Shown: piece after piece, positions 47,387-57,184 of the stretch
Layout: each line of letters opens with the position of its first letter
How positions within the stretch are numbered: the stretch's first letter is position 1
Origin: Streptococcus sp. 29892
GTDB taxonomy: Bacteria > Bacillota > Bacilli > Lactobacillales > Streptococcaceae
Direction: 5' to 3'
Length of the DNA: 64,000 bases
NCBI RefSeq assembly: GCF_032594935.1
Contig: NZ_CP118734.1
Location: 400,001-464,000, forward strand
Made by a program: the position numbers and the translations under genes
The notes under the pieces: model-generated
The model's database searches: none
Told to the model about the DNA's origin: nothing
What the model saw: only the letters and a program-made list of their open reading frames with translations

Positions 47387-48265
47387 ATGATAGAAGTACG
47401 AGCGCTAGAAAAAATCATCAAAGGACGGACAATTTTGTCCAATATTTCCTTTGAAATCAAGTCTGGGGAATGTGTGGCTTTGATTGGTCCAAACGGGGCT
47501 GGAAAGACGACCCTCATGTCTTGTTTGTTGGGGGATAGGAGGGCGACGAAAGGCCAGGTTTTGTTGGACGGACTGCCTCCACAGGCTCAGTCTAATAAGG
47601 AAAAGGTGGCAGTCTTACCTCAAGAAAATGCTATCCCGACAGACCTGAAGGTCAAGGAATTGCTCCGCTTTTTCCAAGCCATCTACAAGGATAGTCTGAC
47701 AGATGTGGAAATCGACAGCCTGCTCTGCTTTTCCCCAGAGCAAAAAAATCAACTGGCAGGTAAGCTATCGGGTGGTCAGAAGCGGCTCTTGGCCTTCGTC
47801 ATATGCCTGATTGGCAAGCCCAAGTTGCTCTTCTTGGACGAGCCGACGGCGGGCATGGATACTTCGACCCGTCAGCGTTTTTGGGAGATTGTCCATGAAC
47901 TCAAGGATCATGGTGTGACTATTTTTTATACCAGCCACTATATCGAGGAAGTGGAGCATACGGCGGAGCGGATTTTGGTTTTGCACCAGGGGCGGCTACT
48001 AAGAGATACCACGCCATTTGCCATGCGGAGTGAGGAGCAGGAGAAGGAAGTAACCCTGCCGATTGCCTTTGCGGCGGTGGTGGAGAGCTTGGCTGAAATC
48101 AATGAAATCAGCTATAAACAAGACACGGTCAGCTTCAAGACTCGAGCCATTGAGCAGGTTTGGGCTAGTTTGCAGGACGCAGGTTGTCGGATTTCAGACC
48201 TGGAAGTGCAGAATAAAACTCTGCTCAACAGCCTATTTGACAAGACGAGGGAGGAAGAATCATGA
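47387..48265 (+). CDS. ABC transporter ATP-binding protein
   Basis: 292 residues. Walker A GPNGAGKTT, signature LSGGQKR, Walker B LLFLDEPTAGMD, H-loop TSHY. The C-terminal extension (from about 215) is like that of ABC-2 type exporters for drugs or bacteriocins. SD GGAGGT. Overlaps the permease gene by 4 nt. By eye this operon is GC-richer than its surroundings. Confidence 0.9.
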   Translation: MIEVRALEKIIKGRTILSNISFEIKSGECVALIGPNGAGKTTLMSCLLGDRRATKGQVLLDGLPPQAQSNKEKVAVLPQENAIPTDLKVKELLRFFQAIYKDSLTDVEIDSLLCFSPEQKNQLAGKLSGGQKRLLAFVICLIGKPKLLFLDEPTAGMDTSTRQRFWEIVHELKDHGVTIFYTSHYIEEVEHTAERILVLHQGRLLRDTTPFAMRSEEQEKEVTLPIAFAAVVESLAEINEISYKQDTVSFKTRAIEQVWASLQDAGCRISDLEVQNKTLLNSLFDKTREEES

Positions 48266-48993
48266 AAGCATTAGTTCAAGTAGAGGCGGTAAAATTATCC
48301 AGAAGTTTGGGAGTATTTCTCCTATCTATCGGTATGCCCGTCATCTTTTTCCTGATTTTCTCATCAACGATCCAGTTTGATGATGCGACCATGCAAAAGG
48401 CCTTTATCCAGTCCTATATGCTGACCATGACAGGTTTTTCCATGTCGGGCTTTGCCCTTTTCACCTTTCCCACGATGCTGGCAGAGGACAGAAAAAATAG
48501 CTGGTTGACCTTTATCCAGCATTCGCCCCTGCCAATCTGGCACTATTACCTGTCCAAACTGGTACGGGTCTTTCTCTGCTTTGTGTCTTCCATCGCCATT
48601 GTCTTTGCGGTCGGAGGCTTGGTCAAGGGTGTAGAGATGACAGCTCAAGAATGGTTGAATTCGGCTCTCTTGCTTTTAGTAACCTCTATCGTATTTCTAG
48701 CCATTGGCTTGCTTTTGGTGCAAATCCAGTCGGAACAAACCATGTCGGTAGTGGCCAACTTGCTCTACTTTGTTTTGGCTATCATGGGTGGATCTTGGAT
48801 GCCTGTTTCCCTCTTTCCTGACTGGGTACAGCGAATTTGCAAACTTATGCCCAGCTACCATGTCAATCAGCTGGTGACCACCTATGCCCAAGAGGGAGAT
48901 TTTCTCTGGAAATCCTTGCTAATTGTCCTAGGCTATGCGATAATTTTCTTAGGAATTGCTCTGGTGATGAATAGAAAAACGGAGCAACAGTGA
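48262..48993 (+). CDS. ABC-2 type permease
   Basis: 243 residues with six hydrophobic segments (about 17-38, 52-75, 100-125, 135-157, 164-185, 215-235). Partner of the ATPase before it. The substrate is unknown; the linked sensor kinase suggests a membrane-active compound or lipid signal. Confidence 0.88.
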   Translation: MKALVQVEAVKLSRSLGVFLLSIGMPVIFFLIFSSTIQFDDATMQKAFIQSYMLTMTGFSMSGFALFTFPTMLAEDRKNSWLTFIQHSPLPIWHYYLSKLVRVFLCFVSSIAIVFAVGGLVKGVEMTAQEWLNSALLLLVTSIVFLAIGLLLVQIQSEQTMSVVANLLYFVLAIMGGSWMPVSLFPDWVQRICKLMPSYHVNQLVTTYAQEGDFLWKSLLIVLGYAIIFLGIALVMNRKTEQQ

Positions 48994-49001
48994 GGTGACC
49001 C

Positions 49002-50096
49002 ATGATTTTTGAAAAAAGAAAGATACCAGCCATGTATTTCGTGGGCATGGTCTTTCTCTATTTTCCACTTTATTACGCCCAGTATAGTCCAAATCCGACG
49101 GCTGTGGTTCTAGCCACCATTCTATTTGCCCTGGTCTATTGTTCTCTCTTTTACACCGACCACAAGCTCTATTCCATGCTGGGCTGGTTTTACCTGATTG
49201 GCTACGTCGCCGTCATGAGTTTTTGGGGTAATCTGCAATTTTCCCTCTTTATCTTCAACCTGTCCAATATGCTGGGCTGGTATTATAAGGAAACTCGGCC
49301 GACCTATCGGACAGTGTCCTATGGGATCTTATTGCTGGTCATTATCCTCTGGGCTCTTTTTGGGCCTGTTCCTTTCGAGATGCGGGCCTTTGCACTCATC
49401 ATTCACTTTTTTGGCCTGGCTTTGTTGATTTTTAGCTGGATTGAAACCAAGCGGGAAGCCCTTCAGCAACGCCTACAGGAGCAGAATGCGTCTATCAATC
49501 TCCTGCTGGCTGAGAATGAACGCAACCGTATCGGTCAGGACTTGCACGACACACTGGGTCATGTCTTTGCCATGCTGTCTGTCAAGGCCGAGCTGGTCCA
49601 GACACTTTTAGACCATGATCAGATCGACCAGGCCAAGAAGGAGGTAGCAGTTCTTCAGACCTTGGCCAAGGACTCCATGCAGGAGGTCCGCCAGATTGTC
49701 CAGTCCCTCAAGCAGCACACCGTGGCAGAGGAACTCCAGATTTTGCAGCAGATGTTGGACTTGGCAGGAGTGGATTTGGTCGTCTTGGGCGGGGAAATAG
49801 CAGAGCAGCTCAGCTTGCCTGTCCAGAACAAGCTAGCTATGGTGCTGAGAGAGTTGGCCAACAACCTGCTCAAGCACAGCCAGGCTAGCAAATGCCGTTT
49901 GGTTTTCGAAAAAGACCAGCAAGAATTGGTTTTGCACTACGAAGACAATGGAGTGGGCTTTGCCCAATTGACTGGTCAGGAATTGCATACCATAAAGGAC
50001 AGATTGGTAACGGTGAAAGGAAGTTTGGAATTTCTTTCTCTGGCAAAGCCCACCCGCCTGTCCATCCGAATTCCGTTTGAGGAGGTGGTAGAATGA
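49002..50096 (+). CDS. DesK-like sensor histidine kinase
   Basis: 364 residues. Five or six membrane helices in the first ~145 residues, a linker coil ([20 protein letters not shown]), HisKA_3 with the phospho-His in [12 protein letters not shown] (near 182), and a HATPase with [11 protein letters not shown] and DNGVGF. Same class as DesK, a membrane-state sensor. Overlaps the regulator gene by 4 nt. Confidence 0.9.
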   Translation: MIFEKRKIPAMYFVGMVFLYFPLYYAQYSPNPTAVVLATILFALVYCSLFYTDHKLYSMLGWFYLIGYVAVMSFWGNLQFSLFIFNLSNMLGWYYKETRPTYRTVSYGILLLVIILWALFGPVPFEMRAFALIIHFFGLALLIFSWIETKREALQQRLQEQNASINLLLAENERNRIGQDLHDTLGHVFAMLSVKAELVQTLLDHDQIDQAKKEVAVLQTLAKDSMQEVRQIVQSLKQHTVAEELQILQQMLDLAGVDLVVLGGEIAEQLSLPVQNKLAMVLRELANNLLKHSQASKCRLVFEKDQQELVLHYEDNGVGFAQLTGQELHTIKDRLVTVKGSLEFLSLAKPTRLSIRIPFEEVVE

Positions 50097-50695
50097 GAAT
50101 CTTAGTCGCAGAAGACCAAGCCATGCTGCGGGACGCCCTCTGTCAGCTCTTGGGTTTTCAAGATACGGTTGAGGCTGTTTTACAGGCAGAAAACGGCAGT
50201 CAGGCCATTGCTCTTTTGGAAAAAGAGCCCGTAGATGTGGTGCTCTTAGATATAGAAATGCCTGAAAAGACGGGCCTAGATGTCTTGGAATGGGTGCGGG
50301 GGCAAGCCTTGCCTGTCAAGGTTGTCATCATGACCACCTTCAAGCGACCGGGCTATTTCGAGCGGGCGGTCAAGGCAGATGTGGATGCCTATGTGCTCAA
50401 GGAACGCTCCATCGCAGACCTCATGCGGACCATTGAAACGGTCTTGGCGGGGCGGAAGGAATATTCGCCAGAATTGATGGACATTCTCCTGACCCAACGC
50501 AGTCCTTTGACTAACCTAGAAAGTCAATTACTCAAGCTGGTGGCAGAGGGGCTGTCCAATAAGGAAATCGCCAGCCATCTCCACCTGTCTGACGGGACAG
50601 TCCGCAACTACATGACCTCTATCCTGTCCAAGCTGGGTGCTGAAAACCGCACCGCTGCTGTTAAGATTGCACAGGAAAAGGGCTGGATAGCATAA
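50093..50695 (+). CDS. NarL-type response regulator
   Basis: 200 residues. Receiver with D-pair in [12 protein letters not shown], phospho-Asp in [13 protein letters not shown] (near 53), and a LuxR HTH ([26 protein letters not shown]). Likely controls the ABC genes before it. Confidence 0.91.
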   Translation: MRILVAEDQAMLRDALCQLLGFQDTVEAVLQAENGSQAIALLEKEPVDVVLLDIEMPEKTGLDVLEWVRGQALPVKVVIMTTFKRPGYFERAVKADVDAYVLKERSIADLMRTIETVLAGRKEYSPELMDILLTQRSPLTNLESQLLKLVAEGLSNKEIASHLHLSDGTVRNYMTSILSKLGAENRTAAVKIAQEKGWIA

Positions 50696-50701
50696 CGAAT
50701 G

Positions 50702-50730
50702 AGATTGGGCTAGAACCCAATCTTTTTTGG
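50702..50730 (+). terminator. Terminator after the ABC-TCS operon
   Basis: GATTGGG CTAGA ACCCAATC followed by TTTTTT. Confidence 0.85.
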
Positions 50731-50800
50731 CTTAAAAAATGACAAGACCGATTGCGTTTATGTATTGAAAATCTTCGGATATTCTGCTAAAATTTTATAT

Positions 50801-51019
50801 ATGAAACGACTATACGATGTGCAACAGTTGCTAAAACGTTTTGGTATAATCATCTATATGGGCAATCGTTTGTATGACATTGAGATGATGCAGATAGAGC
50901 TAAATCGTGTCTATCAGGCAGGTCTTCTGGATAGGTTGGACTACATGGAGGCTGAGTTGGTTTTACGACGGGAACATCGTTTGGAATTAGAGTATCAGCA
51001 GTTGAAGGAGAGTAAGTAG
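50801..51019 (+). CDS. yqgQ: YqgQ-like protein (DUF910)
   Basis: 72 residues from the ATG at 50801; a longer frame from 50765 has a weaker start. KRLYDVQQLLKRFGIIIYMGNRLYDIEMM is the DUF910 signature. Small helical protein of unknown role, next to a rhodanese gene as in other streptococci. Stop overlaps the next GTG by one base. Confidence 0.85.
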   Translation: MKRLYDVQQLLKRFGIIIYMGNRLYDIEMMQIELNRVYQAGLLDRLDYMEAELVLRREHRLELEYQQLKESK

Positions 51020-51405
51020 TGGAAACCTTGTGGGTATTTATTGTTTTTGTCGTCATTTTAGGTTCGTGGATGGGCTTTAATTATTGGAGATTGCGTCAAG
51101 CAGCGACAGTCATTGACAATGCTGCCTTTGCAGAGAAAATTCATGGAGGTCAGCTGATTGACCTACGAGATCCAAGTGAGTTCGGTCGCAAGCATATTCT
51201 GGGTGCCAGAAATATTCCCTACCAGCAATTACGCCAATCAACAGCAGCTTTACGTAAGGACAAGCCTGTTTTGATGTATGAAAACGATCGTGGTCAGTTG
51301 GTTACGCCAGCAGCTCTTTACTTAAAGAAACAAGGTTTTAAGGAGATCTATATTTTAAGCTACGGTTTAAATGGCTGGAATGGGAAAGTAAAATCTAGTA
51401 AATAA
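51019..51405 (+). CDS. Membrane-anchored rhodanese-like protein without catalytic cysteine
   Basis: 128 residues from GTG. One membrane helix (about 3-20), then a rhodanese fold (GGQLIDLRDPSEFGRKHILGARNIP ... KPVLMYENDRGQLVTPAALYL). In active enzymes the loop after the VLMY strand carries Cys-x5-Arg; here it reads ENDRGQ, so sulfur transfer is unlikely. Possibly a protein-binding domain. Confidence 0.85.
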   Translation: METLWVFIVFVVILGSWMGFNYWRLRQAATVIDNAAFAEKIHGGQLIDLRDPSEFGRKHILGARNIPYQQLRQSTAALRKDKPVLMYENDRGQLVTPAALYLKKQGFKEIYILSYGLNGWNGKVKSSK

Positions 51406-51453
51406 CAATGACTCAGATCCTCTTAGGATAGGGAAGTCTAGTATTGATAACTT

Positions 51454-51497
51454 GAAACCTCAGAAAACAAATAGTTTTGGAGGTTTTCTTTTTTCGT
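51454..51497 (+). terminator. Terminator after the rhodanese gene
   Basis: GAAACCTCAGAAAAC / GTTTTGGAGGTTTTC, followed by TTTTTT. Confidence 0.85.
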
Positions 51498-51540
51498 TTT
51501 GAATAAGCCGTCCAGTCGTTTTTTTGTTATAATATTCTTT

Positions 51541-52080
51541 ATGAGAATTGTATCAGGAATTTATGGCGGACGACCGCTAAAAACTTTAGAGGGTAAGACA
51601 ACTAGGCCCACATCGGACAAGGTCCGTGGAGCCATGTTCAATATGATTGGTCCATATTTTGAGGGTGGTCGTGTTTTGGATCTCTATGCAGGAAGTGGCG
51701 GTTTGTCTATCGAGGCTGTTTCTCGCGGCATGGAGGCTGCAGTTCTGGTCGAGCGTGATCGGAGAGCGCAAGCTATTATCCGCGACAATATCCGCATGAC
51801 CAAGGAGGACAGCAAGTTTCAGCTTTTGGCCATGGAAGCCAAGCAGGCTCTGGCTCACTTGAGCGGATCCTTCGACCTGGTCTTTCTGGACCCTCCCTAT
51901 GCAGCCGAGGACATCGTAGCAGATATTACTGAGCTGTGTCAGCGCCAGCTTTTGTCCCAAGATGTCATGGTGGTCTGTGAAACGGATAAGGCAGTTTCTC
52001 TTCCGGAGGAAATAGCAGAGCTGGGCATCTGGAAGGAAAAAATCTATGGAATTAGTAAGGTAACCGTTTATGTCAGATAA
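51541..52080 (+). CDS. rsmD: 16S rRNA (guanine(966)-N2)-methyltransferase
   Basis: 179 residues from the ATG at 51541; upstream codons in the frame overlap the promoter. [18 protein letters not shown] motif [15 protein letters not shown] and catalytic DPPY ([12 protein letters not shown]). Overlaps coaD by 11 nt, the usual pair. Confidence 0.95.
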   Translation: MRIVSGIYGGRPLKTLEGKTTRPTSDKVRGAMFNMIGPYFEGGRVLDLYAGSGGLSIEAVSRGMEAAVLVERDRRAQAIIRDNIRMTKEDSKFQLLAMEAKQALAHLSGSFDLVFLDPPYAAEDIVADITELCQRQLLSQDVMVVCETDKAVSLPEEIAELGIWKEKIYGISKVTVYVR

Positions 52081-52558
52081 GATTGGAATGTTCACAGGAT
52101 CCTTTGACCCCATTACCAATGGGCATCTGGATATCATCGAGCGAGCATGTGGCCTGTTTGATAAGCTTTATGTGGGTATTTTTTTCAATCCTAATAAAAT
52201 TGGTTTGTTTACAGGTCAGGAGCGACTAGCCCTTCTACAAAAAGTTTTTGAGGGAAATGAGAAGATTGAGGTCTTTTTAGCTGGTCAGGAATTGGTGGTT
52301 GATGTGGCCCGTGAGCGACGGGTTAGTCATATCGTTCGAGGTCTGCGTAATGGAATTGACCTTGAATATGAAGCTAATTTGGACTATTTTAATCGCCAAC
52401 TAGCTCCGGAACTTGAAACGGTTTATCTCATGTCTAAACCAGAGTATCGGAATATATCTTCTAGTCAAATCAGAGAATTGATTCATTATCAGCAAGATAT
52501 TAGTCCCTATGTTCCCCCAGTTGTCAGTGAGGAGATAAAAAAGAATGAAGAAAAATAA
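52070..52558 (+). CDS. coaD: Phosphopantetheine adenylyltransferase
   Basis: 162 residues. [18 protein letters not shown] (nucleotidyl transferase TxGH motif) and SSSQIRELI near the end. Penultimate step of coenzyme A synthesis. Overlaps sepM by 14 nt. Confidence 0.96.
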   Translation: MSDKIGMFTGSFDPITNGHLDIIERACGLFDKLYVGIFFNPNKIGLFTGQERLALLQKVFEGNEKIEVFLAGQELVVDVARERRVSHIVRGLRNGIDLEYEANLDYFNRQLAPELETVYLMSKPEYRNISSSQIRELIHYQQDISPYVPPVVSEEIKKNEEK

Positions 52559-53594
52559 GAAATTACTACTGATTAGCTCCATTGTCTTAGGTACTTTATT
52601 GATTTGGTTTACGGTCTTTGTCCCCCTGCCATACTATCTGGAAAAGCCGGGAGGGGCTTCGGATATTCGTCAGGTTTTGACGGTCAATGACCAAGAAGAC
52701 AAGGAAACTGGTTCTTACAATTTTACCTACGTTTCAGTCCAGCAGGCAACGGCCTTGCAACTCTTGGCAGCCCAGTTTGACCCTTACACAAGTGTTAGTT
52801 CAGCAGAGGAGATGACAGGTGGAGCAGATAGCGAGGAATACTTCCGCATTGCCCAGTTCTACATGGAAACTTCGCAAAATATGGCCAAGTACCAAGGTTT
52901 GACCCTGGCTGGTAAAGAGGTCAGCATGGATTTCTTCGGAGTTTACGTTCTAGCTTTGGCCGAAGATTCAACTTTTAAGGAAATTCTCAATATTGCCGAC
53001 ACGGTTGTTAGTATCAATGGAAAAACCTTTGAATCCTCACCAGACCTGATTAAATATGTCAGCAGTTTGGAATTGGGCAGTGATGTGACCGTTGGTTATG
53101 TAAGCGGTGGTCAGGAAAAATCAGCTGATGGTCACATTATCAAGCTTTCAAATGGCAAAAATGGAATCGGGATTACTCTTGTTGACCATACGGAAGTGGA
53201 AAGTTCAGTGCCGATTGAATTCCAAACTGGCAATATTGGTGGTCCAAGTGCTGGTCTTATGTTTACCCTTGCTATCTATACGCAACTAGCTGATCCAACC
53301 TTGCGTGATGGGCGCGTGATTGCAGGAACTGGAACCATTGAGCAAGATGGTAGCGTTGGTGATATTGGTGGAGCAGATAAGAAGGTCTTGTCTGCAGCCA
53401 AGGCTGGAGCAAGTATCTTCTTTGTTCCCAATAATCCAGTTGATGAAGAAATCTTGAAAGAGGATCCAACGGCTAAAACCAACTATGAAGAGGCTAAAGA
53501 AGCTGCTGAAAAGGCAGGTTTGGACATTGAAGTTGTACCTGTCAAGACAGCTCAGGACGCCATTGACTATTTGAAGCAAACCAAGGGCGAGTAA
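52545..53594 (+). CDS. sepM: SepM-like PDZ/Lon-type membrane protease
   Basis: 349 residues. N-terminal membrane helix (about 5-27), a PDZ domain (about 125-200, [15 protein letters not shown]) and a Lon-like serine protease domain with the catalytic Ser in GGPSAGLMF and Lys in [10 protein letters not shown]. In S. mutans SepM trims the competence-stimulating peptide; elsewhere in streptococci it is a general quality protease. Confidence 0.9.
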   Translation: MKKNKKLLLISSIVLGTLLIWFTVFVPLPYYLEKPGGASDIRQVLTVNDQEDKETGSYNFTYVSVQQATALQLLAAQFDPYTSVSSAEEMTGGADSEEYFRIAQFYMETSQNMAKYQGLTLAGKEVSMDFFGVYVLALAEDSTFKEILNIADTVVSINGKTFESSPDLIKYVSSLELGSDVTVGYVSGGQEKSADGHIIKLSNGKNGIGITLVDHTEVESSVPIEFQTGNIGGPSAGLMFTLAIYTQLADPTLRDGRVIAGTGTIEQDGSVGDIGGADKKVLSAAKAGASIFFVPNNPVDEEILKEDPTAKTNYEEAKEAAEKAGLDIEVVPVKTAQDAIDYLKQTKGE

Positions 53595-53736
53595 TTCGTC
53601 CTTTTTGCTATTTCATTAAAATTGTCTGAAATTTCTCCTAAATACTAAACCAGAAGAATTTCAGGTCAAATCGTGGTATAATAGTAGGGTTAGATAGAAA
53701 TATACTGTATGAAGAAATTACAAGATTGGAGGATTC

Positions 53737-54378
53737 ATGAAAAAAGATATTTCACCAGAAATGTATAACTACAACAAGTATCCTGGACCAAGTTTTGCTC
53801 GTGTGGGGGATAAGGTTGTATCTGAAAATATTGAACTAGACCTTGTGGAAGACTATAAAGAGGCTTTTGACCAGACTATTTTCGGTCAGCGTTTTTCACA
53901 GTTGATGCTCAAGTTTGACTATATTGTCGGCGATTGGGGCAATGAGCAATTGCGTTTGAAGGGCTTTTATAAGGATGATAAGACTGTTAAGTCTGACTCT
54001 AAAATCAGTCGTTTGGATGATTATTTGACAGAATTCTGTAATTTTGGCTGTGCTTATTTCGTCTTAGCCAATCCAAATCCGCAGGACTTGCCTGTTGAGG
54101 AGGAGGACAGACCCCGTCGCAAGCGGAGTCGTTCCCGCAATCGCAACAGAAATCAGCAGAGGACGGAGCCTATTGCACCAAAAGACAACAAGAATAATCG
54201 CAATGACCGTCAGAAAAAAGGGAAGCAGCAAAACAAGCAGTCGGAACAGCGTCATTTTTCTATGAAAAATGCTGGGGTTAAGGCTATTCAGACGGAGCGT
54301 AGTCAAAAACGTGACCGTAAGCAGAATAATCGGGAGATGAATGAGGCTAAGCGTAGCTTTGTTATCCGTCAGAAGTAG
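53737..54378 (+). CDS. yutD: YutD-like protein (DUF1027) with long basic tail
   Basis: 213 residues. Residues 1-115 form the YutD domain ([17 protein letters not shown] ... [20 protein letters not shown]). Residues 125-213 are an Arg/Lys/Asn/Gln-rich disordered tail ([16 protein letters not shown]), probably RNA-binding. TGGTATAAT at 53679-53687 is its promoter. Next to rlmN, as in other Firmicutes. Confidence 0.85.
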   Translation: MKKDISPEMYNYNKYPGPSFARVGDKVVSENIELDLVEDYKEAFDQTIFGQRFSQLMLKFDYIVGDWGNEQLRLKGFYKDDKTVKSDSKISRLDDYLTEFCNFGCAYFVLANPNPQDLPVEEEDRPRRKRSRSRNRNRNQQRTEPIAPKDNKNNRNDRQKKGKQQNKQSEQRHFSMKNAGVKAIQTERSQKRDRKQNNREMNEAKRSFVIRQK

Positions 54379-54386
54379 GGAGAAAG

Positions 54387-55499
54387 ATGAAACCATCAAT
54401 TTATGCCTTTAGTCAAGCCAATCTAGTGGATTGGATTTTAGAAAATGGGGAAAAGAAATTCCGTGCGACACAGATTTGGGAATGGCTCTATCGTTCCCGT
54501 GTCCAGTCCTTTGCGGAAATGACCAACTTGCCCAAGTCATTGATTGAAAAATTGGAAGAAAACTTTGTGGTCAACCCACTCAAGCAACGGATTGTACAGG
54601 AGTCTAAGGACGGGACGATCAAATACCTGTTTGAATTGCCAGATGGCATGCTGATTGAAACAGTTCTCATGCACCAGCATTATGGTCTGTCAGTCTGTGT
54701 AACAACTCAGGTAGGTTGCAATATTGGTTGTACCTTCTGTGCTTCTGGTTTGATTCCTAAGCAACGTGATTTGACCAGTGGTGAGATTGTGGCTCAGATT
54801 ATGTTGGTGCAGAAATACCTGGATGAGCGTAATCAGAATGAGCGTGTCAGCCATATCGTAGTTATGGGTATCGGTGAGCCGCTTGACAACTATGACAATG
54901 TTATGACCTTCTTGCGTGTGGTCAATGATGACAAGGGCTTGGCAATCGGTGCCCGTCACATCACGGTTTCGACTTCTGGCTTGGCACCAAAAATCCGTGA
55001 TTTTGCCCGTGAAGGTGTTCAGGTCAACTTGGCAGTTTCTCTCCACGCGCCAAATAACGACCTTCGTTCCAGCATCATGCGGATCAACCGTCGTTATCCA
55101 ATCGAAGTATTGTTCGAGGCAATCGAGGACTATATCAAGGTAACCAACCGCCGTGTGACCTTTGAGTACATCATGCTCAATGAAGTTAACGACGGAGTTG
55201 AACAGGCGCAGGAATTGGCTGATTTGACCAAGAATATCCGTAAATTGTCTTATATCAACCTCATTCCATATAACCCGGTTAGTGAGCATGACCAGTACAG
55301 CCGTTCAACTAGAGAGCGGACCCTGGCTTTCTTTGATGTTTTGAAGAAAAATGGGGTCAACTGTGTTGTTCGTCAGGAACACGGTACAGATATTGATGCG
55401 GCTTGTGGTCAGTTGCGTTCCAATACGCTCAAGAAAGACCGCGAAAAGGCGCGTGCTCGTATTGCAGCCGCAAAAGCAAAGGCAGGTATTGGAGCATGA
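54387..55499 (+). CDS. rlmN: Dual-specificity 23S rRNA/tRNA adenine-C2 methyltransferase
   Basis: 370 residues. Radical SAM motif CNIGCTFC (Cx3Cx2C), [14 protein letters not shown], and the methyl-carrying Cys in [19 protein letters not shown]. Modifies A2503 of 23S rRNA and A37 of some tRNAs. SD GGGAGAAAG. Confidence 0.95.
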   Translation: MKPSIYAFSQANLVDWILENGEKKFRATQIWEWLYRSRVQSFAEMTNLPKSLIEKLEENFVVNPLKQRIVQESKDGTIKYLFELPDGMLIETVLMHQHYGLSVCVTTQVGCNIGCTFCASGLIPKQRDLTSGEIVAQIMLVQKYLDERNQNERVSHIVVMGIGEPLDNYDNVMTFLRVVNDDKGLAIGARHITVSTSGLAPKIRDFAREGVQVNLAVSLHAPNNDLRSSIMRINRRYPIEVLFEAIEDYIKVTNRRVTFEYIMLNEVNDGVEQAQELADLTKNIRKLSYINLIPYNPVSEHDQYSRSTRERTLAFFDVLKKNGVNCVVRQEHGTDIDAACGQLRSNTLKKDREKARARIAAAKAKAGIGA

Positions 55500-56023
55500 G
55501 AAGATTCTTCCAAGCAGATGGGAATCTGACCAAGCTAGGAAGACAAATTTGTAAAAGCTTAGCTGGGGCCTATGCTCTGGCTATTGTTTTACTCTGTTTC
55601 CTACCGCAGTCTTGGTACCCCCAGTACAAAGACTTTTCCACACCAGGCATCATTCAGATTGGGCGGCTCTATCTACTCCCCACTCCCTTTAATAGTATTG
55701 TCAATGGTGATAAGGTAGATAGCCTAGCAGATTTGGGCTGGATATTCTTGCAGAATTTTACCAACATTTTTCTACTCTTTCCTCTGGTTTTTCTTCTCCT
55801 TTTCCTTTTGGAAAAATGGCGGAGCCTTGGAGCAGTCATTCGTTATACCTTTTGCATGAGCCTGTTTATTGAGTGCACTCAGCTATTGCTAGACATACTC
55901 ATTGATGCGGGGCGAGTGTTTGAAGTGGATGACCTCTGGACAAATACACTTGGAGGTGTTTTGGCTTATGGCCTCTATCGTTGTTTTATTCATACTATTA
56001 TGGATTGTAAACTAGATAAGTAA
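55496..56023 (+). CDS. VanZ-family membrane protein
   Basis: 175 residues from the ATG at 55496, which overlaps the rlmN stop by 4 nt. Four hydrophobic helices (19-38, 87-107, 112-130, 150-170). [12 protein letters not shown] ... [17 protein letters not shown] is the VanZ signature. VanZ proteins affect teicoplanin and lipoglycopeptide tolerance; the true role is unclear. Confidence 0.87.
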   Translation: MRRFFQADGNLTKLGRQICKSLAGAYALAIVLLCFLPQSWYPQYKDFSTPGIIQIGRLYLLPTPFNSIVNGDKVDSLADLGWIFLQNFTNIFLLFPLVFLLLFLLEKWRSLGAVIRYTFCMSLFIECTQLLLDILIDAGRVFEVDDLWTNTLGGVLAYGLYRCFIHTIMDCKLDK

Positions 56024-56066
56024 TCGCCGGCGATTGTCCAGAGTATTCTGAAAATTTAGAAAAATA

Positions 56067-56095
56067 ATTGACTTATTGTAAATAATAACGTATAA
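56067..56095 (+). promoter_or_regulatory. Promoter of a structured RNA candidate
   Basis: TTGACT (56067-56072), 17 nt, TATAAT (56090-56095). No ORF follows; a structured RNA does. Confidence 0.7.
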
Positions 56096-56101
56096 TTGTA
56101 G

Positions 56102-56300
56102 GTAATTTAAGATAAATCTTATCGCTTTCAAGGAGTGAAGGATTTTATCTTAAATAAATCCTTTTAGAATACGGACCAATTTATCGTGCATCTCCGTATA
56201 TCTGGAGATAGAGGTATGGCCTCCCCTAGTCAGTGTCCATTACCACCCAGTCCGTTTCGTATTTTCCTCTCCCTATCTTCCAGAGAGGAATTTTCTGTTT
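56102..56300 (+). ncRNA. Structured small RNA candidate, about 200 nt
   Basis: Hairpin 1: TTTAAGATAAATC / GATTTTATCTTAAA (56105-56153). A second, branched domain is closed by AATACGGAC (56168-56176) with GTCC/CGTATT (56250-56264) and contains ATCTCC/GGAGAT and GAGG/CCTC stems. It ends in CCTCTC/GAGAGG followed by TTTTCTGTTT. Strong promoter upstream, no coding frame. It lies between a VanZ gene and nadE. Not matched to a known family by eye. Confidence 0.6.
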
Positions 56301-56311
56301 AGACTATACAA

Positions 56312-56343
56312 AAACCCCTGACGATTGAATATGGTCAGGGGTC
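56312..56343 (-). terminator. Terminator after nadE, facing both ways
   Basis: ACCCCTGAC / GTCAGGGGT with a 10-nt loop; on the minus strand it is followed by TTTTTG. Confidence 0.8.
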
Positions 56344-56347
56344 AATT

Positions 56348-57172
56348 TTATTTCCAAAAGTCATCAAAAATTGTGATTGGCAGGTGGCGTTTGTGGGCTG
56401 TTTTATTCCACCATCCTTCGATAATGGTTTGGGCTTGAGGGTCGATGGTTTTGCCTCCTAGATAGTCGTCAATTTGGTTATAGGTAACACCAAGAGCGAC
56501 TTCATCCGCCAAGCCTGGTTTGTCCTCTTCCAAGTCAGCGGTAGGGACTTTGAGGTAGAGTTTTTCATCTGCTCCCAAGGCTGCTAGAAGTTGCTTACCT
56601 TGACGCTTGTTAAGGCGGAAGAGGGGCAGGATATCTGCACCGCCATCACCGTGCTTGGTAAAGAAGCCAGTGATGTTTTCAGCTGCATGATCGGTTCCAA
56701 TCACAGCTCCCTTGCGTTCACCAGCCACTGCATATTGGGCAATCATACGCATGCGGGCTTTAGCATTTCCCTTATTAAAATCAGACATAGAAAGCCCATT
56801 TGCATTGACTGCAGCCACCATGGCATCTGTTGATTCTTTGATGTTGATGGTTAGGCTGACATCTGGTTGAATAAAGGCTAGGGCTGCTTGGGCATCGGAC
56901 TCGTCAGCCTGCACACCGTAAGGGAGGCGGATAGCGATAAATTGGTAGGAGTCGTCACCTGTTTCCGCCCGCATTTCTTCCATAGTCAACTGGGCCAAAC
57001 GACCAGCCAAGGTTGAGTCTTGTCCACCTGAAATACCCAAAACATAGGTTTTCAAAAAGGGATGTTTTTTCAGATAGTCTTTGAGAAAGTCGATGGAGCG
57101 ACGGATTTCTTCATTGGGGTCAATGCTTGGCTTGACACCTAGTTCCTTGATAATGGTTTCTTGTAGGGTCAT
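56348..57172 (-). CDS. nadE: Ammonia-dependent NAD synthetase
   Basis: 274 residues. PP-loop [14 protein letters not shown] (near 46), [22 protein letters not shown], and [17 protein letters not shown]. Last step of NAD synthesis from nicotinate adenine dinucleotide. Follows pncB by 12 nt on the same strand, so salvage and final amidation are co-expressed. Confidence 0.96.
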   Translation of the reverse strand: MTLQETIIKELGVKPSIDPNEEIRRSIDFLKDYLKKHPFLKTYVLGISGGQDSTLAGRLAQLTMEEMRAETGDDSYQFIAIRLPYGVQADESDAQAALAFIQPDVSLTINIKESTDAMVAAVNANGLSMSDFNKGNAKARMRMIAQYAVAGERKGAVIGTDHAAENITGFFTKHGDGGADILPLFRLNKRQGKQLLAALGADEKLYLKVPTADLEEDKPGLADEVALGVTYNQIDDYLGGKTIDPQAQTIIEGWWNKTAHKRHLPITIFDDFWK

Positions 57173-57184
57173 TGGCTACCTTTC

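Noticed and set aside
54690..55289. Minus-strand 199-aa ORF
   Set aside because: Antisense of rlmN, no ribosome site, composition of a shadow frame.
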